A DNA stretch of 39,593 bases from Candidatus Uhrbacteria bacterium (GTDB lineage Bacteria; Patescibacteriota; Patescibacteriia; UBA9934): contig CALRHD010000007.1 of assembly GCA_943359325.1 (NCBI GenBank), forward strand, positions 1 to 39,593. Reading direction: 5' to 3'. Position numbers and translations under genes: made by a program. The notes beneath the pieces were generated by a model. That model worked only from the letters and a program-made list of their open reading frames with translations, made no database searches and was not told the origin of the DNA. The stretch's first letter is position 1. Each line of letters begins with the position of its first letter. Below, piece by piece: positions 9,971 through 18,641 of this stretch.

Positions 9971-9974
9971 AGTG

Positions 9975-9983
9975 TGATATACT
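9975..9983 (+). promoter_or_regulatory. extended -10 promoter of the 9992 gene
   Basis: TGATATACT, 8 nt before ATG 9992. Confidence 0.45.
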
Positions 9984-9991
9984 GATATTGT

Positions 9992-10450
9992 ATGTCTGAA
10001 CATGAACCAACAATTGGGGATATTCTCGCGTTATTAACTGCCCTCGGGAGCAATGTTTCGAATATCAAGGCCGAGCTCGTAAATATTCAGACTGATCTTG
10101 TAAACATCAGGGTCGAAATGGCAACGAAGGCCGATCTTGTAAACATCAGGGTCGAAATGGCAACGAAGGCCGATCTTGTAAACATCAGGGTCGAAATGGC
10201 AACGAAGGCCGATCTTGTAAACATCAGGGCCGAAATGGCAACGCAATTTGAACTCAAGAATCTGTACGAGTTCATGCAAAGCAGCCTTTCTTCTAAAGAA
10301 GATCTTCACGAGCTGGAGTCACGGATTATGACGCACATCGATGGTTTGGTGCAGGACAACAGAAAACTTGATCAGGAACGACTCGCGATGCATAATCGAC
10401 AAAATCGTTTGGAAGATCGCGTTGAACGTCTCGAACTAAAAACAGCATAA
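9992..10450 (+). CDS. coiled-coil protein with tandem 13-aa repeats
   Basis: VNIRVEMATKADL repeated; C-terminal LEDRVERLELKTA; preceded by TGATATACT. Confidence 0.75.
   Translation: MSEHEPTIGDILALLTALGSNVSNIKAELVNIQTDLVNIRVEMATKADLVNIRVEMATKADLVNIRVEMATKADLVNIRAEMATQFELKNLYEFMQSSLSSKEDLHELESRIMTHIDGLVQDNRKLDQERLAMHNRQNRLEDRVERLELKTA
10094..10249 (+). repeat. 39-bp tandem repeat, about four copies, in-frame
   Basis: Unit GATCTTGTAAACATCAGGGTCGAAATGGCAACGAAGGCC starts at 10094, 10133 and 10172 (identical); the copy at 10211 diverges at its end. Confidence 0.95.
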
Positions 10451-10454
10451 ACAC

Positions 10455-10490
10455 TCGCCGCTGGCAATGACTGGCGGCGTTTGTTTTTTT
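10455..10490 (+). terminator. Rho-independent terminator
   Basis: CGCCGC...GCGGCG stem followed by TTTGTTTTTTT. Confidence 0.7.
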
Positions 10491-10506
10491 CATAGATTAC
10501 GAAATG

Positions 10507-10515
10507 TGCTATCAT
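10507..10515 (+). promoter_or_regulatory. extended -10 promoter of the 10526 gene
   Basis: TGCTATCAT, 10 nt before ATG 10526. Confidence 0.4.
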
Positions 10516-10525
10516 GGTAGCAACT

Positions 10526-12130
10526 ATGCTTGGCATTGTTTTTCACTTCCCGTCATTCATTACGACGTACCTTTCGTCGTATTCCGCGCCAGAGATTGCG
10601 TCGCACGCACTGTTGTTTCTTGGATGGATTCCTATTTTTGGTGTCATCATTTGGGGTGGTACGCAGGTGTGGATAGACTTCAAACAGGGGCAGTACTTTA
10701 ACCACATACATTGGATTCTTCTGAATATCAGCATTCCTGCAGGCGCGATTAACACGCCAAAAGGCATGGAGAACTTTTTTAATAACCTTGCGGGTTCGAA
10801 GTCAGCGATCACATGGAAAGAGTCGCACCTCGAAGGAAAATTTCAGGCATATTTTTCACTTGAAATTGTGGGAAGTAACGGCGGTGTTGAGTTTTATATT
10901 CGTTGCCCCGATAAATATAAGGATTTGGTCGAGCCAGCGCTCTATGCCCAATACCCCGAAGCACAGATCACCGAGGTACCCGACTACATCGACGCCATTC
11001 CGGACAAATATCCGAACGACACGCATAAGGTATTCGGTAGTGAAATGATCCTGCAAAAGCCGTCGCACTACCCGCTTCGGACATATCTTTCGTTTGAACA
11101 TCAGGGTGAAAAAGATTTTCGGTTTAAAGATCCGCTCCTCAACATCATAGAACTCATGGGTAAAATGGGAAAGGGTGAACATTTGTGGCTGCAGATTATT
11201 ATTATGCAGCCCGACGAACAGACATGGGCAAAAGAAGGTGAGAAGTACCTCAACAAAATCATGGGCAAGGAGGAGCCAAAACCAAAGCCGGGAATAATTG
11301 GTTCAGTGGCAAGTGCACTTGGGAGTCTTCCTGCCGAGGCATTGAAGCAGGCGACAGGAGTTGCAATCGGTGGTGCAGCAGAAGAGGGGCATAAGGAAGA
11401 CGACTTCCGCATGTTTAAGTTGACGCCAACGGAACGTGCGTTTGCCGACGCGATTGCGGAAAAAATTTCTAAAATTGGCTGGTATACAAAAATTCGCGTC
11501 ATGTATATTGGGCCGAAAGAACGCTATCGAAAGCCGCTCATGGCGTCGGCGATTAAAGGCATGTTCCACCCGTTTGCACACTTGAACATGAACAAGTTGG
11601 GGCTCCACAATCCTGCAACGCCGAAGGATGACTATTTCTGGATGGTGTGGCAAATGTATTACAAGATGACGCGACTTGTTGGGCGTTACAAACTTCGCGC
11701 ACTCGGTGCGGGTGCGCCGCCGTTTATTTTGAATGCGGAGGAGCTCGCGACCCTTTTTCACTTTCCTGCAAGCGACGCCCGTACGCCGATTCTTACAAAC
11801 ATTGGCGCACGTCGTGGCGAAGCACCGAACACTTTGCCGTTTGCAAGTGTGGGTTCGCCCGACTTGCCAGACTGGAAACAGTTACTTAAAGCGAAAGACG
11901 CCGGCCACGACGCGATCGCCGACGAATCTATGCTTGGTGTTCCTACGCCAACAATGGAAGTAAAAAGTCACGTGCAGACCCTACAATCTAAAACCTACAA
12001 CCTACCTACCTCAAAGAATGACTTCATGCCGCAGCCAGGCAGACCGGCACCATTGCCGCCAGGGCTTGATCTTTCTCTAGAACCGTTGACCGACACAAGT
12101 GACGCCCCACCAAATTTACCCGTGCTATGA
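10526..12130 (+). CDS. conserved membrane-anchored protein paired with downstream conjugation-type ATPase
   Basis: N-terminal hydrophobic segments followed by a long soluble region; 4-bp overlap (ATGA) with the next CDS. Start 10526 preferred over 10514, which overlaps the -10. Confidence 0.75.
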   Translation: MLGIVFHFPSFITTYLSSYSAPEIASHALLFLGWIPIFGVIIWGGTQVWIDFKQGQYFNHIHWILLNISIPAGAINTPKGMENFFNNLAGSKSAITWKESHLEGKFQAYFSLEIVGSNGGVEFYIRCPDKYKDLVEPALYAQYPEAQITEVPDYIDAIPDKYPNDTHKVFGSEMILQKPSHYPLRTYLSFEHQGEKDFRFKDPLLNIIELMGKMGKGEHLWLQIIIMQPDEQTWAKEGEKYLNKIMGKEEPKPKPGIIGSVASALGSLPAEALKQATGVAIGGAAEEGHKEDDFRMFKLTPTERAFADAIAEKISKIGWYTKIRVMYIGPKERYRKPLMASAIKGMFHPFAHLNMNKLGLHNPATPKDDYFWMVWQMYYKMTRLVGRYKLRALGAGAPPFILNAEELATLFHFPASDARTPILTNIGARRGEAPNTLPFASVGSPDLPDWKQLLKAKDAGHDAIADESMLGVPTPTMEVKSHVQTLQSKTYNLPTSKNDFMPQPGRPAPLPPGLDLSLEPLTDTSDAPPNLPVL

Positions 12131-13986
12131 CCGACCGTTACCCCCACGATCACGAAAATGACGTCATCTATTTCGGGAAGACGAATTTCCGAAATGAGCT
12201 GCGCAAATTCGGCATCAAAACCGACGATCGTCGTCGGCACATGTATGTGATTGGGAAAACGGGCATGGGAAAAACGACGCTGCTCGAAAACATGATTCTC
12301 TCCGACATTTACGCGGGGCATGGCTGCTGCTACGTCGACCCGCACGGCGACACTGCGGAACGCCTGCTTGACTACATTCCGTCGTGGCGCATTGACGACG
12401 TTGTGTATTTCAATCCTGCAGACACGAACCACCCTATTGCATTTAACATTCTCGAAAAAACTGAAACGGCGGTGCTCGTCGATGATTACAACAGTAAAGT
12501 CATGAGTGCGCTCATGTCGATCTTTAAGAAGGTCTGGGAAAACGTGTGGAGTGCGCGCATGGAGTACATTTTACAGAACACGATTCTTGCGCTTCTCGAC
12601 ACTCCGGGAACAACGCTTCTCGGCGTGAATCGCATGTTGTCGGACAAAGACTATCGCACGTCTATTGTCCAGAATGTGCAAGACCCTATTGTGCAACAAT
12701 TTTGGTTGAAAGAATTTGCCGCGTACGACATGAAGTTTGCGAGCGAAGCCGTTGCGCCAATTCAAAACAAAATCGGTCAGTTGTTGACGTCAACGATTAT
12801 GCGCAATATCGTCGCGCAGGCAAAGTCGACGATCAACTTTCGCGAGATAATTGATAATCAGAAGATTCTTATCGTCAATTTGTCGAAAGGACTCGTTGGC
12901 GAAGATGTCATGCGTATTTTAGGCGGCATGTTGGTGACGAAAATTTACATGTCGGCCATGGAGCGTGTGAGCATCAAAAATGAAAACGACCGTCTCGATT
13001 TCTATTTGTACGTTGACGAGTTTCAAAACTTTGCCGTTGAATCGTTTGCAAGCATTTTGAGCGAAGCGCGTAAGTATCGCCTGAACCTCATTATCGCGCA
13101 TCAATACATTGCACAGCTCGATACGAAGGAATCGACCGCGGTGCGCGACGCCGTGTTCGGCAACATTGGGAGCATGGTGATGTTCCGCGTTGGTTCGCCA
13201 GACGCAGAGTTTCTCGAGAGCGAATTTATGCCACGGTTTTTGCCAGAAGATCTTATCAACCTTCCGAAGCATGGAATTTACTTGAAGCTCATGGTCGATG
13301 GCATTACGAGTCAGCCGTTTTCCGCGTTGACGTTGCCGCCAATTGCACAGGTAACGGGCAGTCGCGAAAGAGTTGTCGAGTTATCTCGTGAACGTCACGG
13401 TGGCAATCGTAAGGAAATTGAGGAACTTGTCATGGTGTGGAGCGGGTTTGACCCGAACGTAAACGTCGCCGACCAATTGAAGAAGGTGTCTGACCAAAAG
13501 AAAGAAGAAAAGAAGGCGCGATTTGGGCATGAATACGAATGCACGCGCTGCAAGAAAAAGTTTACGTTGCCTGTTGAGCTCGATAAATCGCGCCCGATTT
13601 ATTGTGAGGAGTGCCATCCGATTGTCATGGAAGAACGTAAGAGCGGGAAAAAGGCGGGAGACGCTCGCCGTCAAATGCCTGCAAAACCTGCAACAATGCC
13701 ACCGCCGAAAATTATGGATGGTGAGCTTGTGGTAAAACCTATTGGTACGCCAATGTCGATAGAGAATTTGCTACCAACAGTGGAGAAGAGTATTGCGCCA
13801 CTTGTATTCGATGTACCTGTGGGAAATTTTGTGCCGCCAGGTGCGATGATTAGTGCGCCGCAGAATGCATTTATTAAAAAAACTGAACCCGTCATACAAC
13901 AACCCGTACAAGGGTCGGGAGATGGTGCGCGGAAACGAAAGCGTCGACGTCGTGGAGGCGCAGCGGGGAGAGCAGTAGTGACATAA
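12127..13986 (+). CDS. conjugation-type/HerA-TraG-like P-loop ATPase with C-terminal zinc ribbon
   Basis: MYVIGKTGMGKTTLLENMILSDI Walker A, FYLYVDEFQNFAVESFASILSEARKYRLNLIIAHQYIAQL Walker B; CTRCKKKF...IYCEECHP; basic tail RKRKRRRRGGAAGR. Confidence 0.9.
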   Translation: MTDRYPHDHENDVIYFGKTNFRNELRKFGIKTDDRRRHMYVIGKTGMGKTTLLENMILSDIYAGHGCCYVDPHGDTAERLLDYIPSWRIDDVVYFNPADTNHPIAFNILEKTETAVLVDDYNSKVMSALMSIFKKVWENVWSARMEYILQNTILALLDTPGTTLLGVNRMLSDKDYRTSIVQNVQDPIVQQFWLKEFAAYDMKFASEAVAPIQNKIGQLLTSTIMRNIVAQAKSTINFREIIDNQKILIVNLSKGLVGEDVMRILGGMLVTKIYMSAMERVSIKNENDRLDFYLYVDEFQNFAVESFASILSEARKYRLNLIIAHQYIAQLDTKESTAVRDAVFGNIGSMVMFRVGSPDAEFLESEFMPRFLPEDLINLPKHGIYLKLMVDGITSQPFSALTLPPIAQVTGSRERVVELSRERHGGNRKEIEELVMVWSGFDPNVNVADQLKKVSDQKKEEKKARFGHEYECTRCKKKFTLPVELDKSRPIYCEECHPIVMEERKSGKKAGDARRQMPAKPATMPPPKIMDGELVVKPIGTPMSIENLLPTVEKSIAPLVFDVPVGNFVPPGAMISAPQNAFIKKTEPVIQQPVQGSGDGARKRKRRRRGGAAGRAVVT

Positions 13987-14004
13987 TTATCCTCTCATTG
14001 ATTT

Positions 14005-14129
14005 CCCACACAGCACACTCCGCTCCTTGTGAGGCCCCGCAGCCGCAGTCCGTACGGCAAGGCCTCGGCTTACGCCGGCCACGGACTGACGGGCGGTGCT
14101 TCACTGCGTCGCAAAGTATGCTGTGTAGG
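14005..14129. other. candidate structured RNA or small palindromic insertion between the ATPase and methyltransferase genes
   Basis: Outer pair ACACAGCA (14008-14015)/TGCTGTGT (14119-14126); inner pair CAGTCCGT (14046-14053)/ACGGACTG (14081-14088); inner CGGC-TTAC-GCCG. Confidence 0.45.
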
Positions 14130-14140
14130 AAAGCATCGTT

Positions 14141-15007
14141 ATGCCCTCACTTTTACAACGCGAACATGCAGAGTGGAATGACGTCGTGCTTTTGGATTCT
14201 GGAGACATGGAAAAGTGTGAACGCTACGGCGATGTCGTTATGGTGCGGCCGGAACCGCAAGCATTGTGGGCGAAAGTGTCACATGACGGTGACTGGAAAA
14301 AAGCATGGGCAACGTACACGAGAAGTGGTCGCGAGGGCGATTGGGATATTCTGCGACCGCTCCCTGCGTCATGGGTAGTGCGTTGGGAGGATTTGTCGTT
14401 TCGACTGCGTACAACGTCGTTTAAACATATAGGGCTATTCCCTGAGCAAGCGTCGAACTGGAAATATTTGCGCGGCATCGTTCAGCCATCACACCGCGTA
14501 CTGAATCTTTTTGGGTATACGGGCGGGGCGACGTTGGCAGCGGCGTCGGCGGGTGCAGCAGAAGTTGTTCATGTCGATGGAAGTAAGCCCGCGGTAACAT
14601 GGGCGAAGGAGAACATCGAACTATCGGGACTTGAAAAACGTACAGTGCGGTACATCACCGACGATGTCATGAAGTTCGTGCAACGTGAGGTTCGTCGCGG
14701 AAATGTCTACGACGTTATTGTCATGGATCCACCTGCATTCGGCCGTGGTCCCGACGGTGAGGTGTGGAAATTCGACGAGCACTTGCCCGCACTTCTTGCG
14801 CTTTGTAGTCAGATCGTCAACAAGGACAGCGGACATATTATTGTGAACGCGTATTCACTTGGCTATCCCGCACTCGCAATCGAAAATCTCATTCGCACAA
14901 ACGTTCTGTCTGCACAGAATTTTTGCGCCGTTGAATTGACCATGAAAGAGACGTCTCCTCGCGGCTTTGAACTTCCGACGGGTATTGTGATACGGTCGAG
15001 CTGGTAA
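14141..15007 (+). CDS. class I SAM-dependent methyltransferase, RlmI/RlmK-like
   Basis: HIGLFPEQASNWKYLRG, VLNLFGYTGGATLAAASAGAAEVVHVDGSKPAVTWAKEN, VIVMDPPAFGRGPDGEVWKF. Confidence 0.85.
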   Translation: MPSLLQREHAEWNDVVLLDSGDMEKCERYGDVVMVRPEPQALWAKVSHDGDWKKAWATYTRSGREGDWDILRPLPASWVVRWEDLSFRLRTTSFKHIGLFPEQASNWKYLRGIVQPSHRVLNLFGYTGGATLAAASAGAAEVVHVDGSKPAVTWAKENIELSGLEKRTVRYITDDVMKFVQREVRRGNVYDVIVMDPPAFGRGPDGEVWKFDEHLPALLALCSQIVNKDSGHIIVNAYSLGYPALAIENLIRTNVLSAQNFCAVELTMKETSPRGFELPTGIVIRSSW

Positions 15008-15015
15008 GCCCACCT

Positions 15016-15687
15016 ATGACAATTCTCTACGAAGACAACCACCTCATTGCCGTGTGCAAACCGCACGGTATGTTGACGCAGGGCGACGACACGGGGGACG
15101 TGAATCTCATGGACGAAGTAAAGGCGTTTTTGAGGGAGCGTGACAAAAAGCCGGGAAAGGTTTTTTTGGGGTTGCTCCATAGGCTCGATAGGCCTGTTGG
15201 CGGCGTCGTGTTGTTCGCGAAGACATCCAAAGGTGCGTCACGCATATCTGAGCAATTTCGAAATCACACGGTTGAGAAACTGTATTGGGCGGTGGTGGAA
15301 AAGATTTCAAATACAAAAAATCAGAAATCAAATGGGACAGTTGTGCAATGGCTTGTAAAAGATGAGAGGAAAAATTTTGTTGTCGCATATGATCATGAAG
15401 TGGAAGGGTCGCAGAGGGCAGAGCTTGAGTATCGGATGATCAGTGATAAGAGGGGAGTTGCACTTGTTGAGGTTCGGCCGAAGACCGGACGACCGCACCA
15501 GATTCGTGTGGCAATGGCGTCGCTCGGAATGCCTGTCGTCAGCGATAAGAAGTACGGGGCGAAAAAGATGCTTGATGGCAACATCGCCCTGTTTGCACGA
15601 TCGTTATCGTTCGATCAACCGATTACGGGTGAACGCATCACTGTGACGGCCGAGCCGGAACTGGAAATTTTTTCGCTTGTGCAGTAA
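15016..15687 (+). CDS. RluA-family pseudouridine synthase
   Basis: LLHRLDRPVGGVVLFAKTSKGASRIS; VRPKTGRPHQIRVAMASLGMPVVSDKKYG. Confidence 0.92.
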   Translation: MTILYEDNHLIAVCKPHGMLTQGDDTGDVNLMDEVKAFLRERDKKPGKVFLGLLHRLDRPVGGVVLFAKTSKGASRISEQFRNHTVEKLYWAVVEKISNTKNQKSNGTVVQWLVKDERKNFVVAYDHEVEGSQRAELEYRMISDKRGVALVEVRPKTGRPHQIRVAMASLGMPVVSDKKYGAKKMLDGNIALFARSLSFDQPITGERITVTAEPELEIFSLVQ

Positions 15688-15699
15688 TGTCTCTGGCTT

Positions 15700-16794
15700 A
15701 TGGAGAAGCGAAGAGTTCTTGTTGGCTTGAGCGGTGGCGTTGATTCGAGTGTCAGCGCGGCGTTGTTGTTGGTGGAGGGGTATGAGGTTGTGGGGGGGTT
15801 TATGAAGAATTGGAGTGAGGAATGTGATTGGCGAGGGGAGCGGCGGGACGCGATGCAGGTCGCGGCGACATTGGGCATTCCGTTCCATACATTTGATTTT
15901 GAGAAAGAGTATCGGTCGAAGGTCTACGAATACATGATTGCGGAGTACAAGGCGGGGCGGACGCCGAATCCGGATGTGCTTTGCAATAGGTACATGAAGT
16001 TTGATTTGTTTTTACAAAAAGCCGATGAACTCGGTTGCGATTTTATTGCGACAGGACACTATGCGCGTGTTGCTCGCGATGATGCGGGAACGCACCTTTT
16101 CGCAGGTGCCGACAGCAATAAAGACCAAAGCTATTTTTTGTGCCAACTCACGCAGTCACAAATTTCCCGTGCGTTATTTCCTATCGGTGATTTGGAGAAG
16201 CCTGAGGTGCGCGAACTTGCACGGAAGTTCAATCTTCCTGTCGCAGAAAAAAAAGACAGTCAAGGGATTTGTTTTGTGGGAAAAGTCGACATGCAGAGTT
16301 TTCTTGAGGCGCGGATTACGCCGCACGACGGCAACATTGTGACGACCAGCGGGAAAATTCTTGGCACGCACAAAGGGTTTGAGTTTTACACTATTGGCCA
16401 GCGTGAGGGGTTGGGTGTTGGTGGGGGCGCGCCGCTCTATGTCGTCGAACGCCGACCCGATACAAACGAGGTTGTTGTTGCGGTTGGGGAAGATGACCCT
16501 GCGTTGTATCGTTCAGAGCTTGTTGCGACGAATATCACCGAAACAATCGACGGCAACCTGCAAAAATATTTTGGCAAAAAAATAACGGCACGGATTCGCT
16601 ACCGCCAACCGCTTGCAGTATGCAAGATGCAGGACCTCACGTCACTCGCGAGTGACGTGAGACCTGATCCTATTTTTGTTTCATCTAAAAAAATTTCAGT
16701 TTACTTCGACACGCCTCAACGCGCTATTGCTCCCGGACAGTTTATCGTTTTTTACGATGGCGACGAACTTATCGGCAGCGGTGTGATTGCGTGA
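15700..16794 (+). CDS. mnmA: tRNA-specific 2-thiouridylase MnmA
   Basis: VLVGLSGGVDSSVSAALL, TPNPDVLCNRYMKFDLFL, ATGHYARV, KDQSYFLCQL, FYTIGQREGLGVGG, RAIAPGQFIVFYDGDELIGSGVI. Confidence 0.96.
   Translation: MEKRRVLVGLSGGVDSSVSAALLLVEGYEVVGGFMKNWSEECDWRGERRDAMQVAATLGIPFHTFDFEKEYRSKVYEYMIAEYKAGRTPNPDVLCNRYMKFDLFLQKADELGCDFIATGHYARVARDDAGTHLFAGADSNKDQSYFLCQLTQSQISRALFPIGDLEKPEVRELARKFNLPVAEKKDSQGICFVGKVDMQSFLEARITPHDGNIVTTSGKILGTHKGFEFYTIGQREGLGVGGGAPLYVVERRPDTNEVVVAVGEDDPALYRSELVATNITETIDGNLQKYFGKKITARIRYRQPLAVCKMQDLTSLASDVRPDPIFVSSKKISVYFDTPQRAIAPGQFIVFYDGDELIGSGVIA
16636..16661. repeat. 26-bp perfect palindrome within mnmA
   Basis: CTCACGTCACTCGCGAGTGACGTGAG equals its own reverse complement; flanking CAGG/CCTG can extend the hairpin. 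Confidence 0.95.
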
Positions 16795-16797
16795 AAA

Positions 16798-16826
16798 TTG
16801 CAGAAAAGTCAAGAAAACGGTAGACT
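16798..16826 (+). promoter_or_regulatory. sigma70-type promoter of lepA
   Basis: TTGCAG (16798-16803), 17-bp spacer, TAGACT (16821-16826); ATG at 16836. Confidence 0.55.
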
Positions 16827-16835
16827 GCGGGCGGT

Positions 16836-18641
16836 ATGGTTCCACAGGAGCGGATTCGGAATTTTTGCATTATTGCCCACATCGACCATGGAAAGTCGAC
16901 GCTTTCGGATAGGCTTTTGGAAGTAACGGGTACCGTCGACAAGCGTCACATGAAGGAACAGCTGCTCGATAGCATGGACATCGAACGCGAGCGTGGCATT
17001 ACTATCAAACTCGCCCCAGCGCGGATGGTGTGGAAGGGGACGACATTGAACCTTATCGACACTCCAGGGCACATCGACTTCAATTACGAAGTGTCGCGGT
17101 CGTTGGCGGCGGTCGACGGTGCCGTGTTGCTTGTTGACGCGACGCAAGGGGTGCAGGCGCAAACGATTGCAAATTTGTATTTGGCGTTGGAGGAGGAATT
17201 GGAAATTATTCCCGTTCTCAATAAAATCGATTTGCCGAACGCTGACGTGCCACGTCGTGCAGAAGAGCTCATGAAGCTCATCGGTTGTAGCCGTGAAGAT
17301 ATTCTGAGCGTGTCGGGAAAAACAGGTGAGGGAGTTACCGAACTACTTGACCGCATTGTTGACCGCATTCCCTCGCCGAAGGGTGATGCACATGCTGCAC
17401 CGCGAGCGCTTATTTTCGACTCTGCCTACGACGACTACAAAGGTGTTGTGGCGTATGTGCGGATTGTTGACGGGACGTTCCGCAAGCGCGACAAACTCCA
17501 GATGATGATGACGCAAGCGGACGGTGAGGTGCTTGAGATTGGTGCGCTGACGCCAAAGTTTTCGCCGCTCGAGGAACTGGAGACAGGTCAGATTGGGTAT
17601 ATGGTGACAGGCGTTCGGGACATTCGGGCGTGCCGTGTGGGCGATACAATTACGAGAGTCGACGGTGAATGGGCAGGGGGAGTGCATGTGAAGGCGCTCG
17701 AGGGCTACCGCGAAGTGAAGCCCATGGTGTTCGCGGGCATTTTTCCTGCGTCGGGAGATGAGTATAGCAAACTGCGTGATGCAATGGATAGGCTCAAGTT
17801 GAACGACGCTGCACTCATGTTCGAACCAGAACATTCGCCTGCGCTTGGTTTTGGTTTTCGTTGTGGATTTCTTGGCATGCTGCATCTCGAGATTTTGAAG
17901 GAGCGATTATCCCGTGAATTTACGATCGATCTTGTCGTCACGCTCCCGAGTGTCGCCTATCACGTTTACAAAAATGGAAAGGCGGAGGCACATGTGATAA
18001 AAAGTGCGCTTGATTTGCCAGACCCGAGTTTTATCGACTGTATCGATGAGCCATGGGCGAAGGTCGACATTATTTCGCGTCCCGACGACATCGGCGGCAT
18101 TATGGGGCTGTGTCAGGAACGGCGCGGTGTGTACAAAAATACGGAATATTTGTCGGAGGGTCGGGCGGTGTTGCACTATGAATTGCCGTTGTCACAGATT
18201 ATTGTCGACTTTAACGATAAACTAAAAAGTGTGTCGAGCGGTTATGCGTCGATGGGCTATGAGGTGTTTACCTATCGTGAAGCTGATGTCGTGAAGATGG
18301 ATATTTTGGTTGCCGAAGAAGCGGTCGATGCGTTTGCGATGCTTGTATATCGTGAAGATGTTGAACGTGTGGGGCGGCGCGTACTCGATGTGTTGAAAGA
18401 CGAAATTCCGCAAGCGCAGTTTGTCATAAAACTTCAAGCGGCGATTGGGGGTAAGGTTGTGGCGTCAGAGAGAATTTCCGCGATGCGCAAAGACGTCACA
18501 GGTGATTTGTATGGCGGCGACGTCACACGAAAAATGAAATTGCTCGAGAAACAAAAGAAGGGGAAGAAAAAAATGCTCGCAATGGGTGTGGGCAAGGTGC
18601 ACATTCCGAGCGAGGCGTACTTGAAGGTGCTAAAGCGATAA
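16836..18641 (+). CDS. lepA: elongation factor 4 (LepA)
   Basis: RNFCIIAHIDHGKSTLSDRLLE, DTPGHIDFNYEVSRSLAAVDGAVLLVDATQGVQAQT, GFRCGFLGMLHLEI. Confidence 0.97.
   Translation: MVPQERIRNFCIIAHIDHGKSTLSDRLLEVTGTVDKRHMKEQLLDSMDIERERGITIKLAPARMVWKGTTLNLIDTPGHIDFNYEVSRSLAAVDGAVLLVDATQGVQAQTIANLYLALEEELEIIPVLNKIDLPNADVPRRAEELMKLIGCSREDILSVSGKTGEGVTELLDRIVDRIPSPKGDAHAAPRALIFDSAYDDYKGVVAYVRIVDGTFRKRDKLQMMMTQADGEVLEIGALTPKFSPLEELETGQIGYMVTGVRDIRACRVGDTITRVDGEWAGGVHVKALEGYREVKPMVFAGIFPASGDEYSKLRDAMDRLKLNDAALMFEPEHSPALGFGFRCGFLGMLHLEILKERLSREFTIDLVVTLPSVAYHVYKNGKAEAHVIKSALDLPDPSFIDCIDEPWAKVDIISRPDDIGGIMGLCQERRGVYKNTEYLSEGRAVLHYELPLSQIIVDFNDKLKSVSSGYASMGYEVFTYREADVVKMDILVAEEAVDAFAMLVYREDVERVGRRVLDVLKDEIPQAQFVIKLQAAIGGKVVASERISAMRKDVTGDLYGGDVTRKMKLLEKQKKGKKKMLAMGVGKVHIPSEAYLKVLKR

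Noticed and set aside
10094-10249. CRISPR-like array
   Set aside because: Repeats are contiguous without spacers and lie in a coding frame.
10034-10309. Minus-strand ORFs with repeated peptides over the 39-bp repeats
   Set aside because: Mirror of the plus-strand repeat; in-frame openness is a consequence of the repeat unit being a multiple of 3.
14087-14098. TGACGGGCGGTG resembling the 3' end of 16S rRNA (antisense)
   Set aside because: Only about 12 nt match and the surrounding sequence is not rRNA-like.
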